Positions 11,957 to 23,427 of a stretch of DNA of 64,000 nucleotides are shown here, piece after piece. The position numbers and the translations under genes were made by a program. The DNA is from Merluccius polli (taxonomy: Eukaryota; Chordata; Actinopteri; Gadiformes; Merlucciidae): the NCBI GenBank assembly GCA_030340625.1, contig JAOPHQ010002846.1:243501-307500 (forward strand), given 5' to 3'. The notes beneath the pieces were generated by a model. It ran no database searches and was not told where the DNA came from. It was given only the letters and a program-made list of their open reading frames with translations. Every line of letters begins with the position of its first letter. Within the stretch, counting starts at the first letter, position 1.

Positions 11957-13790
11957 TAAGGCAAGGCAAGGCAAATGTATTGATATAGCACATTTCATAC
12001 CCAAAGGCAACCCAAAGTGCTTTACAGAGTACACAGTCCCATAAAAAAAAAAAAAGATAAAAAACATATCAACATAGTAAGCAAAACACACAATATAAAA
12101 ATAAAAAACAATAAAACAATCAAAAACACACAGAATAAAATCATCAGATATACATTTGATTCAAAAGAAAATTAATTAAAAGCAATGGTAACAGGGAGGC
12201 TTAGATTTGAAAGTAGTCAGCATTGTCTCAAGTCTTAGCTCTACTGGCAATTTGTTCCACATTTGAGCAGCATGGAAGCTAAAGGCAGTTTCACCATGTT
12301 TAGTTTTGAACAACCAGTAATCCAGAACCAGTTGACATTAGAGGTCTGCAAGGTTCGTACTGGGACAGGAGTTTTTTTTATTGATTTAATGTGACTACTG
12401 AAATGTAGGTCTGAATCCAAGATAACACCAAGGTTTCCAGCTTGATTTTTACTCTTCAAGGACAGACTATTAAGCTGAGCACAGACTTTCGGTCTTTCTG
12501 CGTTGGCCCCAAAAACAATGACTTCAGTTTTCTCCTCATTTAACTGGAGAAAATGTTGGAACATCCAGCTACTAATTTGTTTAATGCACTGTCCAAGGGA
12601 GTCTATTGAACTGTATTTGTTTGGTGACACACTATATGTATGTCATCTGCATACATGTAGTTGCCAGGCAACTAAAAACCTTTTAAAAAAAAGTTTTTAA
12701 AAGGCAGCGAATCAAGACAGCACATAGAGGGTTTGCGATGGTAAAATAATTGTTGGTAAAACAAGAGTTGTGAAGTTTAATACATCAAAATGAGTCATCT
12801 TTACCAGTTCTAAGTCATTGCCTAGGCGTGTTATTTAACTTAAGTGAGGAAGCACTGATAGTCTGCCTAATCTTTCGATTTTTGTCTGTAAAAAAGAAGC
12901 AAAGTCATTCCACGACTTTGTAGAATTGAATTCAGGAGGCGATTTTAGAATTTAAATTGTCCAGAAGATCATCAACTGACGTTGACAGGGAGGAGGGTAT
13001 TGAGATTGCCTGAAAAAAATGTTACACTACAGTATTCACTGATATATATTTTTTTAGTGTGAGTGTCCACTATGACCATCATATCAAACAAAATCCAGAA
13101 ATGATCCGATAAGGCGGCATCAAGGACCATGACATTGGAAATATTAAGACCTTTGGAGATAAGCAGGTCCAGTATATGGTCTTTGTTGTGAGTAGGCTCG
13201 TTTACATGCTGAGAGCCCAAAGTTTTCAAGGATAAAGGAAAGTTCATGAGCATTCCTATAATTTGGGTTATCAACTTGAATATTAAAATCACCAGCAATA
13301 ATTACACGGTCAAAGTCAGTTCCAATAATCTGAAGTCATCAAAAGATGTGGCTGAATAGCCTATACAGTATATATTTAATAGAATAACTTCAGCACTCCT
13401 ATTTAGTATAACTAAGAGGTATTCAAATGAGTTGTATGTACCAAATGATAATTGTTGGCACAAGAACACATCTTTGAATATAACAGCTACTCAACCTACT
13501 CTTCTTCCTGCTCTAACTACATCCAGAAAAAGGGGGGGGGAGTCAGGGGGCGCTGACTCAACGCAAGCTGCTGCCCTATTGTTTTCATCTAACCATGTTT
13601 CAGTTAAAAACAAAACTTCAAGTTTATGATCTGCAATAAAATCATTAATCAAAAAGGATTTGCCTGCTAGCGATCTTACATTCAGCAAAGCCAAATGTAT
13701 TGTGACAGGGTCAGGTTCAGAGATTATTGTCTGTTGGCAAGGAATAACAATTTGGTTTGATAATTGTGCAAACTGAGTTGGATACACCTC
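11957..13790 (-). mobile_element. Non-LTR retrotransposon (L2-like LINE) fragment, internally deleted
   Basis: On the minus strand, 13491-13787 encodes the endonuclease start (HLALLNVRSLAGKSFLINDF then IADHKLEVLFLTETWLDE). 12972-13298 encodes its end (NEPTHNKDHILDLLISKGLN then ALSDHF). 12642-12653 encodes the reverse transcriptase catalytic motif YADD, and 12241-12630 in another frame encodes the following RT block (ISSWMFQHFLQLNEEKTEVI then GVILDSDLHFSSH). The 3' end at about 11957 carries a GGCAA-repeat tail (+ strand) and the motif CAAAGTGCTTTACA (12013-12026) typical of fish LINE ends. Only about 320 bp separates endonuclease from YADD, so most of the RT domain is deleted; frame changes show the copy is dead. 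Confidence 0.88.
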
Positions 13791-14202
13791 GTTACCTCTA
13801 TAGGATATATTTTATGTCAAATATATTCCAATATAAATAACCAACAGAAACCTTGATTATGAAAATAATGTAGCCCCAAAGCAAAAAATTATGAAATGTC
13901 ACACTTTATAACTCCAGTGACAGAAAGTACAATAGTCATCAACCTGATAAATTAGTAGCTGATAATATGACTTCATTTTCTGTGATAAAAAAATCAGAAA
14001 ACAAGTATTACATTCCCCACTGTCTCCCTGGCCCATTTCACCCCCCAAAACCTCTCATTTTGTTCCTTGAGTCATGTTGTGGGAAATAAACAAATATCGT
14101 TTAGTAATGCACAATTGTGTTGGCGTATTTTTTCCCCTCAAATGAGTGTGTGGCACGAGAGCCGAATTTTAATGCACACAAGCCCAAAAGCATCTCTATT
14201 AG

Positions 14203-14204
<2 letters not shown>

Positions 14205-14259
<55 letters not shown>
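14205..14259. repeat. (CT)n microsatellite
   Basis: About 55 nt of uninterrupted CT dinucleotides, followed by a pyrimidine-rich stretch to 14335. Apparent Leu-Ser or Arg-Glu open frames here are artefacts of the repeat. Confidence 0.95.
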
Positions 14260-14262
<3 letters not shown>

Positions 14263-14496
14263 TTTTAGTTCATTTTCTTCCAATCCCTCTCTGATACTTA
14301 ATCTCCCTTCCCTCCCTCCCTCTCTCCCTCCCGTTGGCTTGTGTTTTCAAAGAATCTAAATGACAGTCAAGCTTTCACAGTGCTGAGATCATTTAAGGCT
14401 AATATGGGACACTGGGACTCTGCCCATTTAAAACCTTTGATGGCTCAGCTACCCACTCCAGGGCTGTCAGAGCTGCCCTTCCCCCCTTCCCCCCTG

Positions 14497-14522
14497 CCCC
14501 CCCCCCCCCCCCCCCCCCCCCC
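14497..14522. repeat. Poly(C) tract
   Basis: Twenty-six consecutive C residues at the end of a C-rich stretch starting near 14476. Confidence 0.95.
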
Positions 14523-14720
14523 AACTTGCCGCATTACACGATTGGTCAAGGAAACGAGGAAGAGGATATACAAAATTCAAAAGTAAGATGAAAGTGAGGT
14601 GAGGAAGGGGAGGGGAGGGTGTGTGGGTTGCATGCCTGTTAGCTCAATCCTTGTCTTTTAATGGGAGCGCATGCACTATGAGAGGTAATGTGCAGCTCAT
14701 CGGAGCCTAGAGAAGAGGCG

Positions 14721-14744
14721 CTGCTGCTGCTGCTGCTGCTGCTG
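14721..14744. repeat. (CTG)8 trinucleotide repeat
   Basis: Eight uninterrupted CTG units in intronic DNA. A similar shorter run occurs at about 61178-61197. Confidence 0.95.
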
Positions 14745-15837
14745 GACAAAGTTGATCCAACCCGTGTTGTGGGTGGAATGTGAATCATATTAAAAGAACA
14801 CATCGACTTTGAAGGACACACAAGGAGCATTGAAGTGAAATTACACTCGTACATTCATACAAGACACGTCCAAAATAGTAAATGTTCATATTCATCTCCT
14901 CTAACAACAATTAGTTATTATACATTCTAATACCAACCCACCTAACGCCCCTGGAGGCGTTCGAAGGCCTTTCAATAGACACTGCAAGATCATTCTCGGC
15001 ACGGGTGTTTAATTGGTTATGGTCCCTAATTAAAGAAGTGCCTCGGCGACTGGAGACACCGTATCGCACGGTTAACCTTCAGAGTCGATACCGATGCCCC
15101 AGTAAGGTGCCCGGCATGGCCGTTGGGGTGAAGTGGAGGAAGATAGTAGAAGGGGAATGTTTGAGATGAAGAACAAATAGCAGTAATGAACCATTATGAA
15201 TAAATGAACAGAGATAAGAATGAAGAGAAAATTAACTACAGGACATCTGTAATGAAAGAGAAAATATGAATAATATGTTAAAAAAAGGAAAGAAAAAATA
15301 AAGTACAGTTGACAATGGTGAGTATGAAACACCCACTAAACCCCTCAGCGCATGCTCTTTATTTGCTCCCTCGCTTTCAAATAGAGTGTGTATTTGCTCA
15401 GGCACTTTCATGTGAACACACACACACACACATTAAGACACAAGTTCCCTTGACAGCAGTGTTGGCAAAATAACTGTCACCGTGGAGGCTTGAGCAAATA
15501 TATATCATACAAGTTTTACAACGATCAATCACGGTGTACAGCGATGCAAGACCCTTGGCGTTTGCCAAGAACAGACCGGTAAACCATGAAATGGGCAGCG
15601 TCAGCGATTGTCTGCAACGCCACCTGTCACTCACATAGCTGGGCTATGCTGCAACATGGTGACAGCGGTGACAGTGGCCGTGGTATGTGTCACTAATGCC
15701 TCGGCTAATTGTCAGGCATAGGGCGACGTGGTGACACTGATGTATTTTGACCTCCACACCGAGAGACAACCCAAAAGTGGTGGCCCTCAAGTGTAAAGCG
15801 GTAATTTATATTCAAAGCACAAAAGATAATAAGATCC

Positions 15838-15872
15838 ATAAATAATAATAATAATAATAATAATAACAACAA
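15838..15872. repeat. (AAT)n / (AAC)n microsatellite
   Basis: An AAT run of about 9 units passing into three AAC units. Confidence 0.93.
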
Positions 15873-18800
15873 CAAGAGCATGAATCTCATATTGCCATTT
15901 GATTCTACAGGTAAAGATAATTCTAAATGAATGACAGCCCACAGGCTGTTCTACGCAATGAAGAGTTGGGGAAGGTCTAATTTAAGGTCTAAGTTAAATT
16001 ACAACATGTTCATATATTGGCAATTTTAAAGTGATTTATGCATGTAAAAATTCTACACGTAGTCCCTTTTAATGTCTAGATGAACTAGAACTAGATTTAT
16101 GACATTAAAATAACAAATAAGAGATAAATAATCGGTTGCCTCTATACAAAGTGATAAAACCCCTCAATGCAAATGAAGAGACACCTTAACCAAGGGCAGG
16201 TTTAGTAGAGAAAGTAAGCAGTCTCAGTTTTCAGTAATTAATAGCGGCACTTTATAACTGACACCTTATACAATAACAATTGCACAGACAAAGCCAGCTA
16301 CAGTATATTAAAACCTAAGACGAATGTGTTTCAGGATAACACAGTACCCCCCTCCCCCCCAATTATAAGATCCTTTTCATTTCAACATGAAAAGAAGCGT
16401 GTCTTGTTGTGACATGTTAAACTGAGACAATTTTCCACATTAAAGCATTGAAAGTATATTCCCTGAATGTAATTGAATAGAGAACATGCAGAGAACATTC
16501 ACACAAATGAACATCGTATGGTTACCTTGCAAACCACTTAAAGCTCAGAGCCTTGCATAACCAACACACACATGTTTTATGGGCTAAATTACTTCAACTG
16601 GTATGGGTCAACTGTAGCCAACCAAACATGCCAATGTTTATATAAGAAACAAAAAGGCAAAAGCTGTGAGTCATGGGGGAAAAAAACACTAAGTCACGTA
16701 TTATAAGACCTCAGAGAGCATGCATATTTTAAAAGGCAACGGTGGCATAATTTTATGTTTTTTATGCATTCCGACACCCCCATGTTTTAAAGGGTTTTTA
16801 GAGAACGATGTGCAGAGCATGGAAATAACCCATTCTCTAGACAAATATTACTGGTTGGCAAAGCAACATTGATGCTTTATTGGGGCTGGATAACAATATC
16901 TGAAAAAAATAAACACTGGCATTGTGCCTTACAATCATTTCTATTGTCAGTATCATTAAAGTTCACTTGATGACTTGATGACATGTCATAACCGGGCCCC
17001 AATAGATTAAGTTCTGTCCCTCAAGAAATCTCTGCCAGAAAGAACCTATTTTTGGAGACGAGTGAAGAACAAGGTGATGACTGTAGGTCTTAACCCTACC
17101 AACTGTTCTGAACTATGTCTACCCTATATATGGCATCTACAATGGGCAGGCGTGTGAAAGAGTGGGAACAAATATTAGACTATAGCAAACAAATTGTATG
17201 TATGCATTGGGCTATTACAACAAAAACATTTTTGCATTTATTTTAAATTTCTAGACATTCATTATGATACTCTCAGCACCAACATTATCAGTTACGGGAC
17301 CAATCGGTTTTAATGTACGGATTTAGACAAAGTTCAGCACTAAATAAAAGTCACATTTATTTCAATATACATCTAAAACTACAGTACATATCAATAAATA
17401 ACATTTCAATTAAACATTAAGCACCAGCATTTCTTGAGGTTGTAAGGGATTTCCAAAACCGTGATTGACGCTGAAGAGATCACTAGTAACTTAATAACAA
17501 TGATGCCTTCTGCAGCAGCCAACAGAGGTGTCCATGGAGGAAGGGCCTGACAGATGGATACAGTGTATTATATGCTGCAGAAGCGCCAAGACATGCAGGT
17601 TTCTATACAGTCTCTTTACAGAAGCACCTATACATGATAATCCTCCACCCAGCACGCTCACTGTTGTCTGAGGTTCAGAGAACTGCATCACAAGGAATGA
17701 ATCATAGGTCTGGTGGTGTTAGGAAGCATCCCCGGTGTACACAATACCGCCATATAGCATTGCCACATGCACTCAGTCTCAATAAACTGGGCTCCAGCAT
17801 TTCATTGGCATGAGCTGAAGCATCTGTGGTCGGGTCCTCTAAAGCGGTTTAGTCACCGGGGGGAAAAAAAGGAGGCAGTGAGCGTTTGTGTACGTGTTTC
17901 CAAGCAAATCATTAAAGCGTGCGATTGATTTGAAGAGAATGGGATTTATCTTTTTCAAAAGAGAAAAGATGGTCGAAAAAAAAACTAGAAAATGATGTTA
18001 AGGATTAGCGCAGCTCATTTGCATAGCATCAGCAGTGTGATGCTTCTTGAGGAGGGATTAAGGCTGCCTACCCTTGACTTTGATCAGATACACAACACTT
18101 GTCTTTTGAAATTCACCCTGAAAAAGAACGGACGGAATCAATGCAGAATTTGTTACGCGACCCAAAGTTTCTTCTTTTGTAATAATCCCCACACTAATGC
18201 GACGCTGCGCAATAAGTCTACTTTGGATTTACTCAGAGTTAGGCCAGGTTTTAAAATTGATAGCAGTAAGTCATAATCTGAGATCTGAACATTGACACAA
18301 TTGCAGACATACAATTCATATTGCATCAGACAGGCTCCGATTCAGGGGATCTCAAGTTGTTGTTTTTAATAGTTCACACCAGGGAACCGGTGCCCTATAG
18401 AACTTGAGAAGAAAGAAAAGGGCATACCCGCAAAACTTTATTTTGGTTGTTAGTTTTTATGATGAATGGCTTTATTTTATTATAATGGTATAGAACATAG
18501 TATGAACCAGTAGTTGGACAGCAACTACAATGTAGATCACGTTGGAAATGCAATTAGGTTGGAAATTGAATCAATTTGATAGCAAAGTGAGAGAGAATAA
18601 TCTACAAATAATAATCAAAAAAGACTATTAACAATACACACCACAGGCCAATTACCAACAGTTAGCCCTTACTTTGGCTTTGGAAGGGCAAGGTTGTAAT
18701 TACCCTCCCAAGCCAAGAGTAAAACCTATTTAAGCCACTGGCAAGAGGCCACTGAAACATTGAATGGTTATATCCCTAATGGTAACTCGGACAAACCCAG

Positions 18801-18892
18801 CCTTGATCACACTAGCTAATTAGCTACCAGTGTTTAGCAATGTCATTTTCATCAAACACCAATGATGTTATAGTGCCAAGAAAGAAAAAAAA

Positions 18893-19003
18893 AGGTTAAA
18901 AGCGCCGCGGAAGAATATTTACATTTCAGCTGACTAGGTCGATAAAAATTTTATCGACCTAGTCAGCTGAAATGTAAATATTGTTCCGCGGCGCTTTTAA
19001 CCT
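18893..19003. repeat. Near-perfect 111-bp palindrome
   Basis: Two 55-nt arms flank one central A at 18948, with a single mismatch (GAAGAAT on the left against ATTGTTC on the right). The arm begins AGGTTAAAAGCGCCGCGGAA and ends GACCTAGTCAGCTG-type sequence next to the centre. An 18-bp tandem duplication (TAACTTTATAGATGGACG twice, about 19006-19042) follows directly. It resembles a hairpin MITE, but no family was recognised. Confidence 0.95.
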
Positions 19004-19005
19004 AT

Positions 19006-19045
19006 AACTTTATAGATGGACGTAACTTTATAGATGGACGTAACG
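19006..19045. repeat. 18-bp tandem duplication next to the palindrome
   Basis: The unit TAACTTTATAGATGGACG occurs twice head to tail and is followed by TAACG. It directly abuts the right edge of the 111-bp palindrome. Confidence 0.9.
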
Positions 19046-19608
19046 AATATCTAATCACTGTGGTATAAGCGGAATAAAGCCCTGTTGTGGTTTATTCCTT
19101 ACTTAATATTCTTCCTATGCTCATGTTTCTTAAGCACCCTTGCTCATTGTCATGCTGCCTATAGATTTATGAATGTCCAGAGACATCGATGAGATGGGAG
19201 GTACTTAAGTGGACTCAGGTGACACAGCCGAAATACTTGTGAGAAGAATAGTCTCCATCGTCTCTAATTAATTCCACATCTCTCCCTGTCTCCCATCTCT
19301 TTATCTCTTTCGCTTTTTTTTGTCCACATCAACCTTTCAGTCTCTTTTTCCCTGACTCTTGTTTTCTGTATCTTTTGGTTCTATCTTTAGTATAATTTGA
19401 TTGAAACTGAATCTGGCAGTACTGGCATCCAGGCCGGATGTGTACACCATAACAAGCAAAGTCCTAGTATAGTCTTGTATACTTGTTTATTAGGTTATAC
19501 ATACCCTAACAGTAACCCTTACCTAACAGGGGATATTGAACATTGGCTCAGTAAATGGTCATTTATTGTGGCAAAATTCAATGAATCTCTTCAGTGAATC
19601 CAAATTGT

Positions 19609-19632
19609 AAAAAAAAAAAAAAAAAAAAAAAA
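19609..19632. repeat. Poly(A) run
   Basis: Twenty-four consecutive A residues. It could be the tail of a + strand retroposon, but no recognisable body precedes it. Confidence 0.9.
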
Positions 19633-20865
19633 CATTAACAAACAAAACTACTACAATGCCTTTGTGGCAGGAAAACCTATAACTATAATATACTATTCAT
19701 GGGTAACTGGGTGAAAGTTATCCGGTGAGTGCCAGAGTTGCGCAAATCAAGCGTGTGCCGTCTTCAGCGCGGTCACGGGCTCAGCGAGAGGTATTGAGTC
19801 TGCCTGTGTCACATTGGAAAGCAAGTCGCTTATCAAAAGAATGGGCAGGTTCTCTGAGGGAAAGCAGATCAAAGGACCATCTGGCAGCACGGAGGAGCAG
19901 GCCATGGGTTTGGAGAGGACAGGAGTGAAGGGGGCAGCAGCAGCAGCTCTCAGCGGGGCCTCTGATGGATGGCAGTTTCTGGCTAGCGTCAAGAGAGCAT
20001 TCCCAAACACCGTTCCCAAAATCAGATGGAACCCAAAATGCTTCTGTGAGCAACCAAAAGCTGTCCATTCAAACGGACTGAAGCAACAGCGGGCATGCAT
20101 GAGGTGTGCATTAGCACGGTATGCTGTCTTGTGTGGAAACCTGTGTGAAATGTGAAAAAATTTGACATACATGGCGGCATGGCACATGTCACTCGGTCAG
20201 TGAATGATATAATAGCAATAGCAACTTAAGACCAATAATACAAGACAAGACAAAAACGCTGTGCACCGTCAATGCCTTCGCAAGACGGCAAAAGACAGGA
20301 AAGTCTGGAAATAATCCGATCGAAAACCTCGTCTCTCAACTCCATTTCCACGTCTAAAGTTGCTAATCGGACTGTAATGACCGACGCACGGAAGAGGAAG
20401 TCGTTATCCGGATATCCGCTGGCTACACTATAACCTGCCAGAGGCTAACATCGTCGTCAGACAGATAGCCGATGGGTTCCCAGATTTGTTCGAAATATTT
20501 TTTGCCATAATCTGTTTAATAAAACTACCCAGTATAGGTGTTTTTTGTACTTGTTCAATAAACATTGTATTTTCTGAACTACCTTGTGTTGTGTCTGTTT
20601 CCTCTTGAGGATGTGAGGTTGTGGAATGGTAGCTTCTTTACCCTTTATGGATAACTTATGTTTAAAGGGACACTAAGTAGTTTTTTCCCCCATCTAGTGG
20701 TCAAATTGTATTTTGCATTCAAACGAATTTATGCTCTCTAGCGCCTCGCGTTTTCGAACTACGGCAAGCGGTATTAGTCAAGATTCAAGAAGCTATGACA
20801 ACATGATAACAACATGTCTTCAAACACCACTTCATCAAGTTTTGTTTCGGATGATGAGGTACGTT

Positions 20866-20973
20866 CAGTGCTCGAAGTGGAAAAAAATAAGTGCCGGTAC
20901 GGTACTCCCTTATTCACATATAAGCGACAGGGGGGGGTGCGCGATATTAACCCACCCCGGACCTACGACCGAA

Positions 20974-21006
<33 letters not shown>

Positions 21007-21141
21007 CGCGATCGTAACCCACCGCGGACCTACGACCGCAGCCTGTGACAAGTGCCGGTAAGCAAGAAAAAGTGCCGGTACGCTAAAGGGTAAAATGTAG
21101 AAGTGCCGGTACCGGTGCGTACCGGCCCACTTCGAGCACTG
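20866..21141. mobile_element. hAT-like MITE nested in the TTAA element
   Basis: The termini are CAGTGCTCGAAGTGG and the exact inverse CCACTTCGAGCACTG. They are flanked by 8-bp near-identical target duplications, GGTACGTT (20858-20865) and GGTACATT (21142-21149). An 8-bp duplication with CAG..CTG ends is characteristic of hAT elements. The interior has two repeats of a CCCACC.CGGACCTACGACCG block and AAGTGCCGGTAC motifs, around a 33-nt poly(G) run at 20974-21006. Confidence 0.9.
20974..21006. repeat. Poly(G) tract, 33 nt
   Basis: Thirty-three uninterrupted G residues inside the nested hAT-like MITE. Confidence 0.95.
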
Positions 21142-22130
21142 GGTACATTATTTCAAACACACTTCAAACTGCATTGAATCATTAGTGTGAGCATGTATGA
21201 GTAATTACTCCTCGAGCAAGATAGTGAATTATGTTCTCATGTTTATATCGTTTTTTAAGTGACAAGCGCGTCTCGTTAAGCTCCTTCTGTTCCACAGTCA
21301 CGCTGGCTCTGAGTGAAAACGCGTTTAGCCTTACCTGTACCACGTAGTGCTTTTTGTCCCTCTCGGCAGTTCATAGACCGGAAGGACATGGCAGCCTCCA
21401 TAGAGCTTGCCCGTCCTATGTAAATTCTGATAAGTGATTCTTCGCTCAGGAGGATAAGTGAGATTGTTGACAGAGATAATTGTACACCCATGGGGACTTA
21501 TTTATGAATGAAGACGTTGATTTGAGGTAATAAATTACTAAAAAAACTACTTAGTGTCCCTTTAATAAGGCATCGATAGTTCTCACTTTAGATTAGGTCA
21601 CGCAAAAGTGTTAAGTGTTTATAAAATAGTTGTTAACACATCCATTAAGCATTTATTAACTACTAAATACATGTTTTCTAAATGCTTGTTTGGTTTGTAA
21701 CTACTAAAATACTTAATTTAGGTATGGTAAACAAGTCGTCTCTAAAGTATGACAATGCAGTTATCTTAAAAAATCTAACACCTTAAAAATGGCCCTATTA
21801 ATACAAAATAAATACTTTATATACAGAAAATATAAAGGCTTAACATAGTGTGTATTAGTAGGTTAGCAATGATTTAATAATGTATTATTCATGTTTTACT
21901 AATGGTGAATTAACTATTATAAATGAACCAACTAATTAGAAACAAATCATTTGTAACAGTGTTTATCAATGCTTAACATAGTGTTAGTAGGTTAGTAATG
22001 ATTTGATAATGTAATGTTGATGTTTTACTAATGATGAATTCACTATTAACTAATACATTGTAAATGCTCCAAAGCATTTAGTTATGATAAAATGTTGCCC
22101 ACATTTGATTGTGGAGAACAAAAACAACAG

Positions 22131-22330
22131 TAATATGAAACCCTGACGGTGGGATGGCTGCAAATTGCAGACTGAAAACTATATTTACGCTAACATTAAT
22201 GCCAAAAAATGCGGCTCACGCTCATAGTGCACTTGCATGCCATTTGCTGTTATGTTATTGTTATGTCATTGTATGAGGCCATTTCAGTTGGAATGCAGCG
22301 TCCCACTGGAATCAGTGGGGTTCAGCACCA
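22131..22330 (+). repeat. Interspersed repeat B, copy 1 (inverted copy at 39695-39910)
   Basis: This segment shares ordered blocks with the reverse complement of 39695-39910: ATGAAACCC.GACG..GGGATG, CTAACATTAA.GCCAAAAAA, TTGTTATGTTATTGTTATGT-like repeats, GTATGA..CCATTT..GTTGGAATGCA and ACTGGAATCAGTG. Both copies then run into CAC-rich tandem sequence. The class is unknown. Confidence 0.75.
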
Positions 22331-22455
22331 TGCACGCGCACACCAGCACCGTGCACGCGCACACCAGCACCCTGCACCCGCACACCAGCACCGTGCACGC
22401 GCACACCAGCACCCTGCACCCGCCCACCAGCATCGTGCACGCGCACACCAGCACA
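22323..22455. repeat. 21-bp minisatellite
   Basis: About six head-to-tail units of CACCAGCACCGTGCACGCGC plus A, with C/G-rich variants (CCTGCACCCGCA). Because 21 is divisible by 3 it gives a His-Gln-His-Arg open frame that is not considered coding. It is unusually CpG-rich for this intron. Confidence 0.95.
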
Positions 22456-22479
22456 CCATTAATAAACGCATAATGAAAT

Positions 22480-22790
22480 ATTTATAAGACTTAATAAGGC
22501 ATTGTTCTCGCTTTAGATCCGGTAGCTGCAAAAAGCATAGTTAACTGTTAACAAGTGCATAGTTAACTGATAATAACGGCATAATAAAGTATATTTTATT
22601 TTAGTAAAGCAAACAAAAAAAGATTCTTAAAGGCATAATAATGCATAATAAATTATTTATTAGCCTTAATAAGGCATTGTTCTCGCTTTAGATCCGGTAG
22701 CTGCAAAAAGCATAGTTAACTGTTAACAAGTGCATAGTTAACTTATAATAGATGAGCAATAAAGTATATTTTAATATCAATAAGAAAACA
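22480..22790 (+). repeat. 174-bp tandem duplication
   Basis: A block with AAGGCATTGTTCTCGCTTTA, GATCCGGTAGCTGC and CATAGTTAACTGTTAACAAG starts at 22497 and again at 22671, an offset of exactly 174 bp. Both copies are followed by a TATATTTTA.T.T-type tail. AT-rich sequence to about 23200 ends in AAAGTGTTACC-like motifs resembling the outer ends of the fold-back family. Confidence 0.9.
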
Positions 22791-23397
22791 AAAGAAGATT
22801 AATAAAGGCATGGCAAAGTCGTAATGGGTGGGTTATGGGTGTTTGTAATGCTTTTGTAATTGCTATTATGAACAATTATAAGATACTCATGAGGCTTTTA
22901 TTAATGTTCTTAAGCATTTGCAAACTGCTATTAACTGTATTATATGCCATTATTAACACTTATATAGGCTTATAAACACACAATAATGTTAATAAGCATC
23001 TTGTAAGGACTTACAAGTGCCTTATTACCTATTAATTAATGGTTATTACAAGGACCTTAATATAAAGCGTTACCGAAAACTCTAATATTATGCAGAATAA
23101 TGCATTAATAAGTGCTTTATAATGACTAATAAAGAGCCAATATGCGTTCTTATAAGAAACTAGTTAATGGTGAATATGTGGTCCCTAATCTAAAGTGTTA
23201 CCAAATATCTATATTTAATCATCACAATTTCCAGGGGTGCAATGGCGACGGTACATTCAATGGTACAAACATTGTCGATCTCCCCAGCATTAGTAGTGCG
23301 TTAGCTGTGCTGCTGCGGTGTGGAGTGTTTTAATTCGACCTTGAAACATTTGCTACACAGCTGTACTGAAGAAAGGGCAGGGGAGGGCACTACACTA

Positions 23398-23427
23398 CTG
23401 TGTGTTCAGTAAACACTGAACACACAG
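23398..23427. repeat. Perfect short hairpin
   Basis: CTGTGTGTTCAGT and its exact inverse ACTGAACACACAG are separated by AAAC, giving 13-bp arms and a 4-nt loop. Confidence 0.95.

Larger units (their letters stand above)
20666..21561. mobile_element. TTAA-flanked non-autonomous DNA transposon
   Basis: The termini are AGGGACACTAAGTAGTTTTT and its inverted counterpart ending ACTACTTAGTGTCCCT. Both sides are flanked by TTAA (20662-20665 and 21562-21565), and copy 2 of the host repeat shows a single TTAA at the empty site, which proves a TTAA target duplication. A TTAA duplication is the mark of piggyBac and Kolobok superfamilies; the AGGG terminus looks more Kolobok-like. No transposase frame is present. 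A hAT-like MITE is nested inside. Confidence 0.9.
20219..22097 (+). mobile_element. Fold-back family element, copy 1 (half element, interrupted)
   Basis: The spacer (20219-20370) and the whole right arm match the element at 46527-48245. Shared blocks include GGACTGTAATGACC, AAGTCGTTATCCGGATATCC, CACTATAACCTGCCAGAGGC, GTTCAATAAACATTGTATTT, GTAGCTTCTT and ATGGTAAACAAGTCGT. The end, AATGCTCCAAAGCATTTAGT, corresponds to the inverted outer end of copy 2. The left arm is missing here. A TTAA-flanked element is inserted at 20666-21561, splitting the sequence TTTAATAAGGCAT that is intact in copy 2 at 47757. Confidence 0.85.

Noticed and set aside
19747..20187. 146-codon minus-strand open frame
   Set aside because: No recognisable domain, an alternative frame of similar length overlaps it, and it lies in intron; treated as chance.
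20219..20660. CRISPR-like or phage-like repeat structures
   Set aside because: The repeats are dispersed transposon copies in vertebrate intron DNA, without regular repeat-spacer organisation.
22209..22531. His/Arg/Cys-rich open frames
   Set aside because: Caused by a 21-bp minisatellite whose length is a multiple of three.
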